From positions 186,001-250,000 of the forward strand of contig JAAKBF010000162.1 of the NCBI GenBank assembly GCA_012656075.1: 64,000 nucleotides of DNA, given 5' to 3'. Each line of letters starts with the position of its first letter. Within the stretch, counting starts at the first letter, position 1. The translations under genes were made by a program, and so were the position numbers. This DNA comes from Phytophthora hibernalis (lineage: Eukaryota > Oomycota > Peronosporomycetes > Peronosporales > Peronosporaceae). Shown one piece after another: positions 32,399-43,317 of the stretch. A model generated the notes under the pieces. It was not told where the DNA came from and did no database searches. It saw only the letters and a program-made list of their open reading frames with translations.

Positions 32399-32686
32399 TC
32401 ACGGCTTAATGTCCACTTTGCCGTCCTTGACGTCCGTTTGGAACGCCTTGAGGATCGCGATCCAGCACTTTTCGCTCTTTGGGTCCTTGCACTCGGTGAG
32501 TAAATCCGCGAGCTCCTCGTGGTTCGTCTTGCTCCCGTCCACGGATGCTGAAACCGAGCCAGAAACGTCGGTTTGGTGGAGTTTGCGGGTATTTGAGCGC
32601 ATGTTGTCGGTGGTACGGAGAGTAGCAGCAGCATCGACGTGTCCTGCTAAGAAGACGACAGCGAAGATGAGGAGTGTGAATCGCAT
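32399..32686 (-). CDS. Small secreted effector-like peptide, 95 aa
   Basis: The start at 32686 gives a strong signal peptide (MRFTLLIFAVVFLAGHVDA-A). The mature peptide has an RxLR-like but degenerate stretch (ATLRTTDNMRSNTRKLHQ), a Ser-rich linker SGSVSASVDGSKTNHEE and a helical C-terminus with two Cys (LLTECKDPKSEKCWIAIL). It shares its layout with the peptide at 33457-33726: a TRKL/TRIL tetrad, a D-G/S-G-S linker, VDGS and an E-E/EER acidic end. It is probably secreted; host translocation is not proven without a canonical RxLR. No introns. Confidence 0.6.
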   Translation of the reverse strand: MRFTLLIFAVVFLAGHVDAAATLRTTDNMRSNTRKLHQTDVSGSVSASVDGSKTNHEELADLLTECKDPKSEKCWIAILKAFQTDVKDGKVDIKP

Positions 32687-33456
32687 GGTGCTCGACTGTG
32701 CGGTTGGAACTTGAAGAGTGATAGCACAGCAGCGACTGGGGAGGATGGTGTTTTGTTCGCCATTAAGTGGGGGTGGTTAAAATCTAGAGGGGTCCGAATA
32801 CGTCGAAGCCTCGCCATTTACAATAGCTGGGCGTACCTGGTGATTGTGGAGTCCACAGGATGAAGGCCACAGTCACCCGGCTCGCCTAGCTATCGTAAAT
32901 GGTGAAGGAATTAGCTGCAGCATATTCCAGCGATATGGGGGCGAGGCGGGGCTCGCGTAACCTCACTTTGAGGCGTGGATAATAGATTTCGTTCCGCAGG
33001 TTGCAAAGAAAGCGGGTTTCTCGTGATCAAGAGTTCATTTTTCTTGTAGGTGACGAACGTACCTTGCTACAAGCTGCGGAAATTGCGGAATACGTTTGGT
33101 TATCGTTCCCCAGGCTTGCTGCACGTATCTGATGAAGTCAATCTTGCAATGTCAACAGCGATGCTGGCATCTCCTGGTTGAAAGTTGGTGTCAGTGACGA
33201 TCACGAATGAAGCTCTCACGACATGCGGGTATTGGGGCTTACGAGTCTTAAGCTTGGCTTGTCCGTTGAAAGTTGAAAAGTGAGAACAGAGTTGACGGTG
33301 CGCTAGAGCACGTTCAACTCTGCTTCAAGCAGATTACGAAATAACCAGATATGAACGTCAAACGTCAGGTATACTCTTCACGCAACGGACTCAATAGCGA
33401 CTACAACTCCCTGGTCTTATTCCAACGTTGTCGATAACGTCGAAGGTGTTAAACAT
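32687..33456. other. Intergenic, nothing recognised
   Basis: 770 bases between two effector-like peptides with no supported gene. A near-palindromic pair (aatctagaggggtccg / tcgcctagctatcgtaaatgg with gccatttacaatagctgggcg) around 32815-32905 suggests a small inverted repeat of about 20 bp with an 60-70 bp loop, possibly a MITE remnant. Confidence 0.3.
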
Positions 33457-33726
33457 TCACGAGGTGAAAACGTCGACCTTCCAGCACGAGTTGAATTGGC
33501 ATATCGTTTTCTGGTGGCCATTATGGGCGCCCCTTTCCTCCAGTTCAGTATTGCTGCCGTCAACGGAGTCGAAGGAAGCAGTCGATCCAGAACCGTCGGC
33601 CGCATTGAGGATGCGAGTCTCCGAGCCGACATCATTGATGCCACGCAGAGCCATTGTCGCAGTTGCGTCGCCAAAGAAGAGGCCGGTAGCGAGGAAGGCA
33701 ATGACGATGCTGAATGAGGTGCGCAT
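33457..33726 (-). CDS. Small secreted effector-like peptide with EER, 89 aa
   Basis: The start at 33726 gives a signal peptide (MRTSFSIVIAFLATGLFFGDATA). Residues 25-40 (TMALRGINDVGSETRIL) resemble a degenerate RxLR region; the Ser-rich linker and the sequence LEER near residue 61 resemble the EER that often follows RxLR. It is paralogous in layout to the 95-aa peptide at 32399-32686. The C-terminus (NSCWKVDVFTS) is short and its frame may be cut by an indel, because another frame stays open downstream. Confidence 0.55.
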   Translation of the reverse strand: MRTSFSIVIAFLATGLFFGDATATMALRGINDVGSETRILNAADGSGSTASFDSVDGSNTELEERGAHNGHQKTICQFNSCWKVDVFTS

Positions 33727-34015
33727 GGCGAAAGGTGTTCGAGGGCTTGTGCTTCAGACAGGAATTTGAAAAAGTGAAATGAGGCTTAGCTGCAGGTCGA
33801 GGTGCAAATGTTGGGTCATTTCGGCTAGCACTTCGTAGCACTTCTGTAGACTATCCGAGGGAAATTATACATGCGGACCGTTGGTGTTGCTATGACGTAC
33901 GTACGTGGCATTTTCTGGGTGGCAAAAAGCTAATAACCGCTCGAGCGTCTTTACTTTGAAGCGAATGGAGTGGTCAAAATTACGAAGTTGTATTGTCTTG
34001 ATTGTGTTTTCGTCC

Positions 34016-34258
34016 TTATGCTGGCAGATAGACACACTTCTTCGAGCTGAATAAGCTGCGGAAGCATCGAACGTTCGCCTTCAAAGCTGAAATAGTGTGG
34101 GTGAGTTTGCTCGCACTCAACAGTTCTTGATTACCAGAGGAAGACGAGTTTGTCTTGTGTAGCACAGCAGCACCTCGCAGCATTCGAAGATCTTGCGAAG
34201 CTCCAATGCTGACGACAGCTGCCATCCAGATAATCACGATGGTAACCCACTTGGCCAT
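34016..34258 (-). CDS. Candidate RxLR effector peptide (RMLR), 80 aa
   Basis: The frame is open to 34474, but the ATG at 34258 starts a clear signal peptide (MAKWVTIVIIWMAAVVSIGA), so I use it. A canonical R-M-L-R follows at residues 25-28 (SQDLRMLRGAAVLH), then a Ser-rich linker and a short basic, Cys-containing C-terminus (CFRSLFSSKKCVYLPA). RxLR peptides are secreted by oomycetes and many enter plant cells. The motif is closer to the cleavage site than usual and there is no EER. It is the third peptide of this style in 2 kb on the same strand. Confidence 0.55.
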   Translation of the reverse strand: MAKWVTIVIIWMAAVVSIGASQDLRMLRGAAVLHKTNSSSSGNQELLSASKLTHTISALKANVRCFRSLFSSKKCVYLPA

Positions 34259-35119
34259 GTTACGGGTGACGGGCGATCTTGGAACCTGGATGCCTGGTGC
34301 AGAGCAAATTGCCGACTGGTGCTCCAGTACCATTCCACATCTTGTAGATGATAAGGGCATCTCCACCACCACATTTGTGAGATTCCAGTGCCATAATATA
34401 TCACATGTCAATAACCTGTACTCCATAACAATCGATGCTCCCGCAAAATTGCGGGCCGCAATAGAGCAGAGCACTAGAAATTAATTCTGTTTTCAAAAGG
34501 AAGTCTGCAACACATTAATCAAGCCTTCATTCTTGTTGCATGAGCGTATCCCCGCGGTGCTCCACAAGTTTGGCTTCATCCGTCACTTGGGCCACTCAAA
34601 ATGTTGTCCCAGTCGAACTTGAGCGCAGAATCCATTCCTGCATCAACACTGCAAACAATCAACGGCGTCCGTTATTTGATAGTCGATCAGAAATTCAAAT
34701 TGGTGCACCGTGATGAGAAGTGTTGAGGATCAACGTGAAGAACAACATTGCAGACAACTGTGATCTCCAAAGAGAGAGGGTAAAGAGTAGAGAAGGAAAA
34801 TGGTAGAGAGCGATGCGAGTAGATCCTGTAGACAATTGTACCCCGACACCAACGTATTCAGCGAAGATTAGCCTAAGCGAAGCTACTACTATTATACTAT
34901 GGATACGTAGTAGTAGTACAACACCTGAGCTTGGCGTTATCGCGATACAGACCAAACGAAGACCGAAATCGGAGCCGTACCAAGACCAACTGTGAGAACG
35001 GCTCCACATCCATAACGACGACGGAAGCAATACATCTCGTTCTGACTTTAGTTGCACGAATGTCTTCTTTTTCTGGGGCGTGTACTCGTTCCTTTGAAGT
35101 AGGTGACAGTTCGACCTCC
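34259..35119. other. Intergenic, nothing recognised apart from a small hairpin
   Basis: 860 bases without a supported gene. A short perfect-looking hairpin, ctactacta...tagtagtag, lies at about 34883-34916 around atactatggatac. The nearest genes are both minus-strand, so the dehydrogenase 3' end and the effector promoter fall here. Confidence 0.3.
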
Positions 35120-36309
35120 TTAGGCAGTAGGGTAAACTACTCCGATATCCTTCAGGATCGCGTCCATGATTTTCGCGATACCCAGCGATTCCTCGGGTGG
35201 GTATTCTTCACAGTGCAATTGAGCACTTTGGATTGCCTTGATGACAGTCTCGGCCTCATACACGAGTGCTTCCGAGCCCGTGTACTTGAACGGTGTGGCG
35301 ATGCTCGGGGAAGGTGCTGGCCACGGGAATAGGGTCGTCTTTTCTTGTTGCGAGCCGTTTTCGAGGAACTGCGTGAGCTTGACCTCTCTCGCATTATGGG
35401 CTGACGACGGAAGGTGAATTCTCCCTTTGCTACCCGTGATCGTGACGGTGTTACCAAGCTCGGCTAAGGCGGTGAAGTTGATGGTACCAAATCGGTTCTC
35501 CCCAAACTCGAGAGTGGCTGAGCCATACACATCAGCTCCTCCAGTGCTCAGCTTTCCGGTGGCAGTGATCTTCGACGGATTAGTACCGAATATCATCGTA
35601 ACGAACGACAACGGGTAGATCCCGAGACCCAGGAGAGTCCCAGCACCCGACGAACTACGAAAGTTCGCTTCGGTCTCAGAAGTCACGAATTTGAGGCCAA
35701 GATCGCCGTGGACGTGGTGAACGTCGCCAATTTTCCCTTCTGCAATGAGCTGGCGAACGTATTTGATCGAGGGAAGCAGCGCGTCCACACCCCTGGAGAA
35801 AATTCATGACACAAGATTGTAAGTTTTCTAGAGAAAAAAATCAATGCTGCTGCTCTCGCCTTCCATGAGAAAAAGCTTCTTGGTCTTGGCCAGCTCAATC
35901 ACCGACGCAGTTTGCTTCGCACTCATCGTCATGGGCTTCTCGACTATCACGTGTTTGCCGTGATTCAATGCGAGCGTGATGTGTTCAAAGTGCACAAGGT
36001 GGATAGTGGCGACGTACACCACATCCACCTGCGGGTCAGCACACAAGTCCTTGTACGATCCGTACGCACAGGTGAAGCCTGAGGCAAGCACGAGTTGATC
36101 AGTGGCAATAAATCTGCAGAACTACTGCATCATTGTCGATGTACCATGCGTCTTCGCGAACTTTTCAGCGGTCTCTAGAGATCGAGCTGCGCATGCAGAA
36201 AGCTTCACTTCCTCACTGGTTACGCCTTTCAGAGCATTGGCAAAGTCGTTGGCGATGTTGCCACAACCGATGAACCCCAACGCAGCGGAGTTTGCGAATC
36301 GACATCCAT
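35120..36309 (-). pseudogene. Gfo/Idh/MocA-family dehydrogenase copy A, broken
   Basis: Copy A of a four-copy cluster of NAD(P)-dependent oxidoreductases similar to trans-1,2-dihydrobenzene-1,2-diol / D-xylose dehydrogenases. The likely start is 36309 (MDVDSQTPLRWG). A G appears missing in the run TGGGG near 36275 before FIGCGNIANDFANAL. An intron of about 65 nt follows KFAKTHG (36145-36080). The middle segment has the family motif HVIVEKPMTMS with the catalytic Lys, ending at LFLMEGE near 35830. The rest (35120-35788) restarts after about 50 non-matching bases and a frame shift at the expected WTRFFPSI position. The C-terminal domain is intact to VVYPTA. This copy has more damage than its neighbours, so pseudogene is my call. 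Confidence 0.7.
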
Positions 36310-36666
36310 TGAGATCTTCTCACCAAAGAGCAAAAATAAAGTGTGGTCCAGCTTTCGAGTGCAAATGTGGTTGAAGCCCAGCACTTTCGAATCGGAAATC
36401 CGATGAGTGTAGATTTGATTGATTCGTGGTTGAAGCTGTTCTTGCTGCACAATGATCTGATGCAATGTAGGCAGTGTTCTGCACGTGACTACGCGAATGA
36501 GTCGACCCGATTGATTACATGTGCGTAGGAAACCAGCGATCAAGTCATAACGTTACATGCACTTCGAAAGACATTTCATGTGCAACTCAACTTATTTGGC
36601 TTTTTTTCTGAACGACAACTGCAGCCTGAAGCTGCACGATGCAGTACATCAGCAACCAGAAATGCC
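36310..36666. other. Intergenic between dehydrogenase copies A and B
   Basis: About 360 bases, no gene recognised. It contains the promoter of copy A and the 3' UTR of copy B, which are in tandem on the minus strand. Confidence 0.3.
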
Positions 36667-37704
36667 CTACTTGGCGTCCGCAGGGTACACGAGTCCGAGA
36701 TCCTTACGAATCTTGTCCATAATGGTCATGATCTGAAGCGACTCGTCCAGCGGGTACTCCTCGTTCTCCACCTTCTTGCTCTGAATGGCCTTGATCACTG
36801 CCTCCGCTTCATAGCGGAAGCCCTCGGAGCCTCCGTAGTTAAAGGTAGCTCCAGAGGCCGGCGTCGGCCACGGGAAGAGCGACTTAGTCTCCTTCTGCGA
36901 GCCGTCTTCCAGGTACTTGGTCAGCGTCACCTCCGTGGCCGTGTGGGCCGACGCAGGAAGGTGAATACGTCCCTTGCTTCCAGTGATAGTAACAGTCTCG
37001 TCCAACGTGGCCAGCATCGTGTACTCGACAGTAGCGAAGCGGTTGTCACTGTACTCCAGCGTCACCGAGTTGTAAATGTCCACTCCGCCTTCATTGAGCT
37101 TACCGGCCGACGTGACCTTCTCGGGTTTGGCTCCAAACACCATCGTAGCGAAGGCCAGAGGGTATATGCCAATGTCCAGGAGCCCTCCTCCGCCCAACTC
37201 ATTGTGCCACATCCTGGCGTTGTCCACGTCGAAAGCGACGCCAAAGGCCGCGTGTACGTGGTGGACGTCTCCGATCTCCTTGTCCTTCAACAGTTGGCGC
37301 ACGTGGCGAATAGCTGGGAAGAAACGGGTCCACATGCCTTCCATGAGGAAGAGCTTCTTCTCCTTGGCGAGGGCGATGGCACTCGACGCTTGAGTGGCGT
37401 TCATGGCCATGGGCTTCTCCACCAGCACGTGCTTGCCATGATTCAGAGCGAGTACCGTGTGCTCGTAGTGCCACGGATGCAACGTGCCAATGTACACGAC
37501 GTCCACTTGGGCATCTGAGACCAAAGCCTCGTAGGAATCGTAGGCTTGGGCGATCCCATGCTGCGTGGCGAACGCCTGAGCACTGGGCAAAGAGCGAGCA
37601 GCACAGGCCTGGAACACGACGTTGTCCAGAGACTTCATGGCGCTCACGAAGTCGGAAGAGATGCGGCCGCAGCCGAGGAAGCCCCAACGGAGAGGAGCAC
37701 TCAT
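36667..37704 (-). CDS. Gfo/Idh/MocA-family dehydrogenase copy B, intact
   Basis: 345 aa from the ATG at 37704 (MSAPLRWGFLGCGRIS); an in-frame ATG nine bases earlier is less likely. The N-terminal Rossmann fold has the GxGxx(A/S) dinucleotide motif GCGRIS and VDVVYIGTLHPWHYEHTVLA; the catalytic Lys lies in HVLVEKPMAMN. The C-terminal alpha/beta domain has LGGGGLLDIGIYPLAFATMVF, where D/H residues contact the sugar or diol. The full length matches the dimeric dihydrodiol dehydrogenase family. The probable reaction is NADP-dependent oxidation of an aldose or trans-dihydrodiol; the substrate is not predictable. No intron is present here, unlike the other copies, which suggests intron loss or a retro-copy origin (inference). 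Confidence 0.9.
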   Translation of the reverse strand: MSAPLRWGFLGCGRISSDFVSAMKSLDNVVFQACAARSLPSAQAFATQHGIAQAYDSYEALVSDAQVDVVYIGTLHPWHYEHTVLALNHGKHVLVEKPMAMNATQASSAIALAKEKKLFLMEGMWTRFFPAIRHVRQLLKDKEIGDVHHVHAAFGVAFDVDNARMWHNELGGGGLLDIGIYPLAFATMVFGAKPEKVTSAGKLNEGGVDIYNSVTLEYSDNRFATVEYTMLATLDETVTITGSKGRIHLPASAHTATEVTLTKYLEDGSQKETKSLFPWPTPASGATFNYGGSEGFRYEAEAVIKAIQSKKVENEEYPLDESLQIMTIMDKIRKDLGLVYPADAK

Positions 37705-38401
37705 GGTTATCAAGTGAGACGTAAGTGGAAAATCTCAGAATGACGTGGATATACTAGATCGTCAATGCGAATAGATTTGTTATTGCGGATAGTGGAGGAT
37801 ATACTTGATATGGGGCTTATAACTCACTGGGTCGTGGATGCTGGCAAACACGTTCATCCGATTGCCATCAAGCATCCTGCGAATGAAGGTCTTACACTGT
37901 ATTTCAGCTTGTGATGCAAGACTGAATCGCTTTCCTTCTCGAAGACAGCGAGCATGAACTCACTCCCTGCCGACATATCTGCTACAGGGGCTGATTTACC
38001 TAGTATGAATGAGGCTTCAACCACGAATCAAGTGTGACGTAGTTCGTTGTGCTTATGGGGCTTGGACGCCACGGTCTACCGGTACATGTACTATTACTTA
38101 GAGATGGAGGAGGAAAAGGCACTTGGAGACAACTTACCAACGTCTCCAGTACCAGTGCGTACGGCCGCCGTACTTCCTGCGCGTTCTCCTCAACAACTCG
38201 GTGCTGTATTAATATTATGGATACCTCCTGGTAGGAACTTGTGTGAAAGCTTTCGTCGGTAAGACATCGACTCTGGGATTTGTCAGCGTGATGAAGATGC
38301 AACCACGAATCATTGCTGCATGTTTGCGCAGGTAGATTACAGAAGTGCTCGTCACTTGCGCTTTGAACCGCCGCTACGAGTTTCCACTGTCTAAAACAAG
38401 C
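37705..38401. promoter_or_regulatory. Divergent intergenic region between dehydrogenase copies B and C
   Basis: About 700 bases separating the minus-strand pair (A, B) from the plus-strand pair (C, D), so it holds both promoters. I see no convincing initiator or operator sequence. A short inverted GTACCGGTAC-like element lies near 38080. Confidence 0.35.
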
Positions 38402-39504
38402 ATGAACAACACCGACCCCCTTCGCTGGGGCTTCCTGGGCTGCGGCCGTATCTCTCAAGCTTTCGCTGGCGCTATCAAGTCTCTGGAAACGGTGACGTTC
38501 CAAGCGTGTGCTGCCAGGTCGCTATCAAACGCACAGGAGTTCGCAAAGAAGCATGGTACCATCATTTGCTTTAACTCACAGGTCAACCTATTGTCGTTGA
38601 GACTGACCATTACGTTGTGCAACCATTATTATTAGGTGTCGCTCGTGCCTACGACTCGTACGAAGATCTGTGTTCTGACCCAAAGATTGACGTCGTGTAC
38701 ATCGGCACACTTCACCCGTGGCATTGCGAGCACGCGACGTTGGCACTGAATCATGGCAAACACGTGCTCGTGGAGAAACCCATGGCGATGAACGCGAAGC
38801 AGTCGGCTTCGCTCATTGCTTTGGCGAGAGAGAAGAAGCTCTTCCTCATGGAAGGCATGTGGACGCGCTTCTTCCCGAGCATTCGCTTCGTCCGCAAATT
38901 GCTACAGGATAACGAGATTGGTGACGTCCGCCACGTTCATGCCGAAATCGGGTATCCGTTCCCACCGAACGAAGAGCGTTTGTGGCAGAACGAACTTGGT
39001 GGAGGAGGCCTGCTGGACATTGGCATATATCCTCTCGCCTTCACCACAATGGTGTTTGGCACGAAACCGGAGAAGGCGACGTCGGCTGGCACGCTTAACG
39101 ATGGCGGCGTGGACGTTCACAACTCGGTGACGCTGAAGTACAGCGACCAACGCTTCGCTACGATCGAGTACTCGATGCTGGCGCAGCTAAGTGAGACTGT
39201 CACCATTTCGGGAACTACCGGCCGCATTTACATCCACACGCCAGCTCACCTTGCAACCGAAGTCTCGGTGATCCGGAGTGTTGGGCCCGGTAAAGAGGAG
39301 CAGTCAACGACGCACTTCGCATGGCCTGATCCGGATAGCGGGTACTCTGGATTCCTTCACGAAGGCGAAGCTGTCACAAAGGCTATCCAATCGAAGCAGC
39401 TTGAGGCTGACGAATACTCGCTGGACGAGTCGTTGGGCATCATGACCATCATGGACAACATCCGCAAGGACATTGGGTTGGTGTATCCGGCAGACACCAA
39501 GTAG
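38402..39504 (+). CDS. Gfo/Idh/MocA-family dehydrogenase copy C, one intron
   Basis: ATG at 38402 (MNNTDPLRWGFLGCGRISQ). Intron 38556-38635 (80 nt, GT-AG) falls inside KHG|VARAYDSYED. The rest is continuous: VDVVYIGTLHPWHCEHATLA, catalytic HVLVEKPMAMN, MEGMWTRFFPSIRFVRKLLQ, GGGGLLDIGIYPLAFTTMVF and a C-terminus IGLVYPADTK nearly identical to copy B. Length about 340 aa, normal. This and copy B are the two copies that appear functional. It is head-to-head with copy B and tandem with copy D. Confidence 0.92.
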
Positions 39505-39651
39505 GACAGTTGGTGTACAAGTAGGTCGTAAAGTTCAACCACAATACCAATCCATGAGCAATCAAAGTGGAGCTTCTGCACGTTGACAGCCATCTTGAGC
39601 TCCGGTTGGTACGCCATTTTCGATTTCGTCGCACACTGCACATCCGAAAAC

Positions 39652-40739
39652 ATGGCAAGCAGCGACACCAATCCTCTGCGTTGGGGCATTTTCGGTTGCG
39701 GTCGCATCTCGCACACCTTCGCCAGCAACGTGAAACCTCTGAAGTCCGCCATCTTCCACGCTTGCGCCGCTCGTTCGTTGGACAAAGCCCAGGAGTTTGC
39801 CAACAAACATGGTACGTGGAACAACTTTGTTTTCTTGGACTGTCGAGCATAGATTGATGCTGTATCTGCAGATATTCCTCACGCGTTCGACTCGTACGAG
39901 GCTCTGTGCTCGGATCCGGAGGTGGACGTGGTGTACATCGGCACGATTCACCCGACGCACTGCGTACTCGCACAATTGGCACTAAACCACGGCAAACACG
40001 TGCTGGTCGAGAAGCCGATGGCCATGAACTTGAAAGAGGCGGAAGCGGTCATCACTCTGGCGAAGCACAAGAAGCTCTTCTTCATGGAAGGCATGTGGGC
40101 TCGGTTCTTTCCGCAGTTCGCTTCGTGCGTCAACTGATCGAGGACGGCGGCATCGGTGATGTGCACCACGTTCACTCCACCTTCGGCGTCCCGTTCAAAG
40201 CCGACAACGATCGCATCTGGAAGAAGGAGTTGGGCGGTGGCGGGTTGCTGGACATTGGCATCTACGTCCTGGCTACTGCAACGATGGTGTTCGGCTTTGA
40301 GCCTGAGAAAGTGACAACGGCCGGAAAGCTCAGCGACGAAGGCGTGGACGTGTACAACGCCATCACTCTCGAGTACAGCGGCCAACGTTTCGCCACGGTG
40401 GAGTACTCGACACTGGCAAGGATCAGTGAGACGGTGACGATCACGGGCACCAACGGACGGATCTTCATCCAGCCACCAGCACACGCGACGATGGAGATCT
40501 CAGTTGTCTCGTACGACGAGAACGGAAAGGAAACGGAGAAGACGTCACGATTCCCGTGGCCGAACCCTAGTGATCACCATTCGGGTTTCATTTACGAAGC
40601 GGAGGCAGTGACACAAGCTATTCAGAGCCAGAAGATTGAACGGAGCGAGTTCTCGCATGCCGAATCGCTGGGGATTATGAAGATTATGGACAAAGTTCGT
40701 CGTGACCTCGGACTCGTGTACTCCGCTGATGCTGCGTAG
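39652..40739 (+). CDS. Gfo/Idh/MocA-family dehydrogenase copy D, one intron, one frame break
   Basis: ATG at 39652 (MASSDTNPLRWGIFGCGRIS). The intron at 39812-39871 (60 nt) sits at the same KHG position as in copies A and C, which shows common descent. The catalytic motif is HVLVEKPMAMN. A base appears missing near 40118, within FFPxxRFVRQ, where the first frame runs into a TGA and the expected sequence continues in another frame to the stop at 40739. The C-terminal half matches the family (GGGGLLDIGIYVLATATMVF) but is the most divergent of the four. Whether the break is real needs read support. Confidence 0.8.
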
Positions 40740-41085
40740 ATATCGGCACCGACGAACACCGTTTGAGCAAATTCAAAAGTATCTCGAAATGATAGCAAGC
40801 GGACCTTGAAACCTGGCACAATGCACAGGCAAGTGACGGTGATAGGAGTAGCGTAGCTAGGGCGACGACGCAAAGAAACACTTGCTTCCCACTGAGCGAC
40901 TTTGGGATTGAAGGGGGAAACCTCGAAGGTGACAACCCCTTCTCTTAATGTGAGACTATACACTACTGGCGTATACTGGCACGTACAACCGGATTGTACA
41001 ACTGCTTACAGAGCCAATACAACGTGGCAGGAACTCGACCTTCGCCACACTCCCACTTCGAATTTCTGGCGACTGTTGTTATTGT
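40740..41085. other. Intergenic between dehydrogenase D and the copia element
   Basis: 350 bases. This is where the 3' LTR of the minus-strand copia element should lie, after the RNase H end at 41086. No TG...CA LTR boundaries could be fixed, partly because the second LTR is missing. A purine-rich aaggggga run near 40911 might be a polypurine tract but lies in an unexpected place. Confidence 0.3.
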
Positions 41086-42377
41086 TTATGCTCCATCATT
41101 TCCATCCGTACCAGCAGGAACGGGCACAACATTCAAAAGCTGCCTTAGTTTCTTGAACTGCGTCGGGCCGAGAGGCTTTGTCAAAATGTCTGCCAACATC
41201 TCTTCTGTCGGGCAGTACTCCAACGCAAATTCATCTCTCTCAAAATAATCACGAATTTTGTGATACTTGAGATCCACACCTTTGACCTTATAGTCTCCAG
41301 TGTTAGCCTTAGTCACAGCAATAGCGGCTTGATTATCATCGTAGAGTATCGTCTTCTTACGATGAAGTCGAGGCTCCTTGCAAAGGTTGTGCGTCCACAT
41401 AATCATCGTACAGCACTCAGCTGCAGCTACAAACTCAGAACTACAGGTATCATCCATCATCAAGCGCTGCTTGTGACTTGAATACGCGTATGTGCAGCCC
41501 TCCATTTGCAATACAAAACCAGTCACAGAACGTCGATCATCTTTTTCGTTTCCTAGATCTGCGTCTGCGTATGCCACAAGCTGCATCTCCCTTTTGAAGG
41601 TCTCCACGCGTCCACGTACGCCACAAACTGCAAGTCCGGCTTGTCAGACCTCGTCAACACGAGTCCATAGTCGGAGGTGCCTCTTAAGTAACCTAATACT
41701 CTCTTAGCGAAGACGTGATGCTCTCTTGTAAAGCAATTCAGAAATTTTCCTAGCGTCCGTACAGCGTTGGCGATATCTGGGCGTGTGCATTGCACAAGAT
41801 ACTGCAACGATCCAACAATCTGTCGGTAGTCCAGATCCGGATCCGAGTTCACACAAACCGGTTCCACATCCGGATTCCCAGGCATAGGAAAATTGCCTTT
41901 CACTTGAGGCGTAGGAACAGGCTTACACTTATCCATCTTGAATCGCGCCAATATATTCTCTGTATAGCCACGCTGAGAAATCGATAGGATGCAACCTGGT
42001 ACGTACGTGATTTCCATTCCTAGCAAGTGCTTCACATTTCCCAAGTCTTTAATCTTAAACTTGCTTCGTAGCTGCGCCAGCACTATCTCGATGTCGGACT
42101 CTGTCCCAACAACCAAGAGGTCGTCAACATACACGGTCACAAACACCTTGTTTGCTCCCACTGTCCTCACGTACACGCCTGCATCCATTTTGGTCCGCAC
42201 AAACCCACGCTTCCTCAGATACTTGACAAGCATCATGTACCAGATACGCGGCGCTTGCCGCAATCCGTAAAGACTTTGCTGTAGTTTGCACACACGACCT
42301 GTACCATCATCTAAGTAGTCGGGCTGCACCATATAAATATCAACTTCATCCAATGGTCCGTTCAGGAATGCAGTCAC
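41086..42377 (-). pseudogene. Copia reverse transcriptase and RNase H
   Basis: RT: TAFLNGPLDEVDIYMVQP, then LQQSLYGLRQAPRIWYMML and the catalytic YVDDLLVVGTE (the second and third Asp of the polymerase triad), LLGMEI, PYRxxVGSL-like DYRQIVGSLQYLVQCTRPDI. RNase H: VAYADADLGNEKDDRRSVTG, SSEFVAAAE and the end ADILTKPL. The two frames overlap at 41553-41607 with a one-base shift at the VAYxDAD junction. The first RT finger region (above 42377) is lost in stops. It copied the element's RNA into cDNA when active. Confidence 0.85.
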
Positions 42378-43317
42378 AAAATCTACTTGACGACCCTGCA
42401 GGTCGATCCACTAAATCCACACATGATTCCGCAACAGCTCTTTGTACTCAGTCTCTAGTGCATCAATTCACTTCTGAGCATCTGGAGCACTAAGAGCTTC
42501 GGCCACAGAAGTCGGCTCCAGCAGCTCATTCACTGCCTGAATTACCAGGTTGGCTGGAATGCCAACTTCATAGTCACGTAGCCGAACATTCGGTCGTCTA
42601 ACACGAGACGATCGACGAAAGGATGCACCAGGATCGTTTTTCGCTTCGTCCTCTGCTTCTCTATCTCCCCACTAAGCGGGAAATATCTCCATCGGTTCGC
42701 CATTCGCGGCTGCAGCATCAGTTGTTTCTTCATCAGAGCAATTCCCACTAGAATCCATGCATTCATCATCCAAATCACTGACAGCTAGCGATGTCTTCGA
42801 AGGCATAGAGCGGCTGCTGTTAGACAGCTCTCCACTACCATCACAAGGTGCAGAACAACTGCGGTTAGACAGGTCCACGCCACCCTTTGCATCACCTCCT
42901 CCATCAGCGTCAACACGATCTCGTGCAGGATTCCATTCGCGTAGTCCGCGCGTACGCGACGACCGAGCCTCAGCCTCTGCTGATCTCGTCGGATTTGTAC
43001 TCAACACACCACTCACAGGCAAGCTAACCAACGCCGACCCACTTATAGCGGTTGGAGTATCAACTACGTTTCTGGTAGGAAGATCTCGAGGTTCATCACT
43101 GCAACGCCGTTTGTCTCGATGTTCGTCGTCCCGAGAGCCATCACAGGATTCAACGAGTTCAAACTATCCAAATGAACGCAAGGGATTTTTGACGAGAGCT
43201 TATATTTGCCACGAGCGTATCGATTGAGCATGATCTTCTCCACTTAACTTCGCTCAACTGTCCAATCCTCGGCAAACTCAACCATCCTGAGCTCTTGAAT
43301 GGCACCGGAGCTTAAAG

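Noticed and set aside
34695..35057. 120-aa minus-strand frame with hydrophobic segments
   Set aside because: Composition is that of low-complexity AT-rich sequence, no start context or family.
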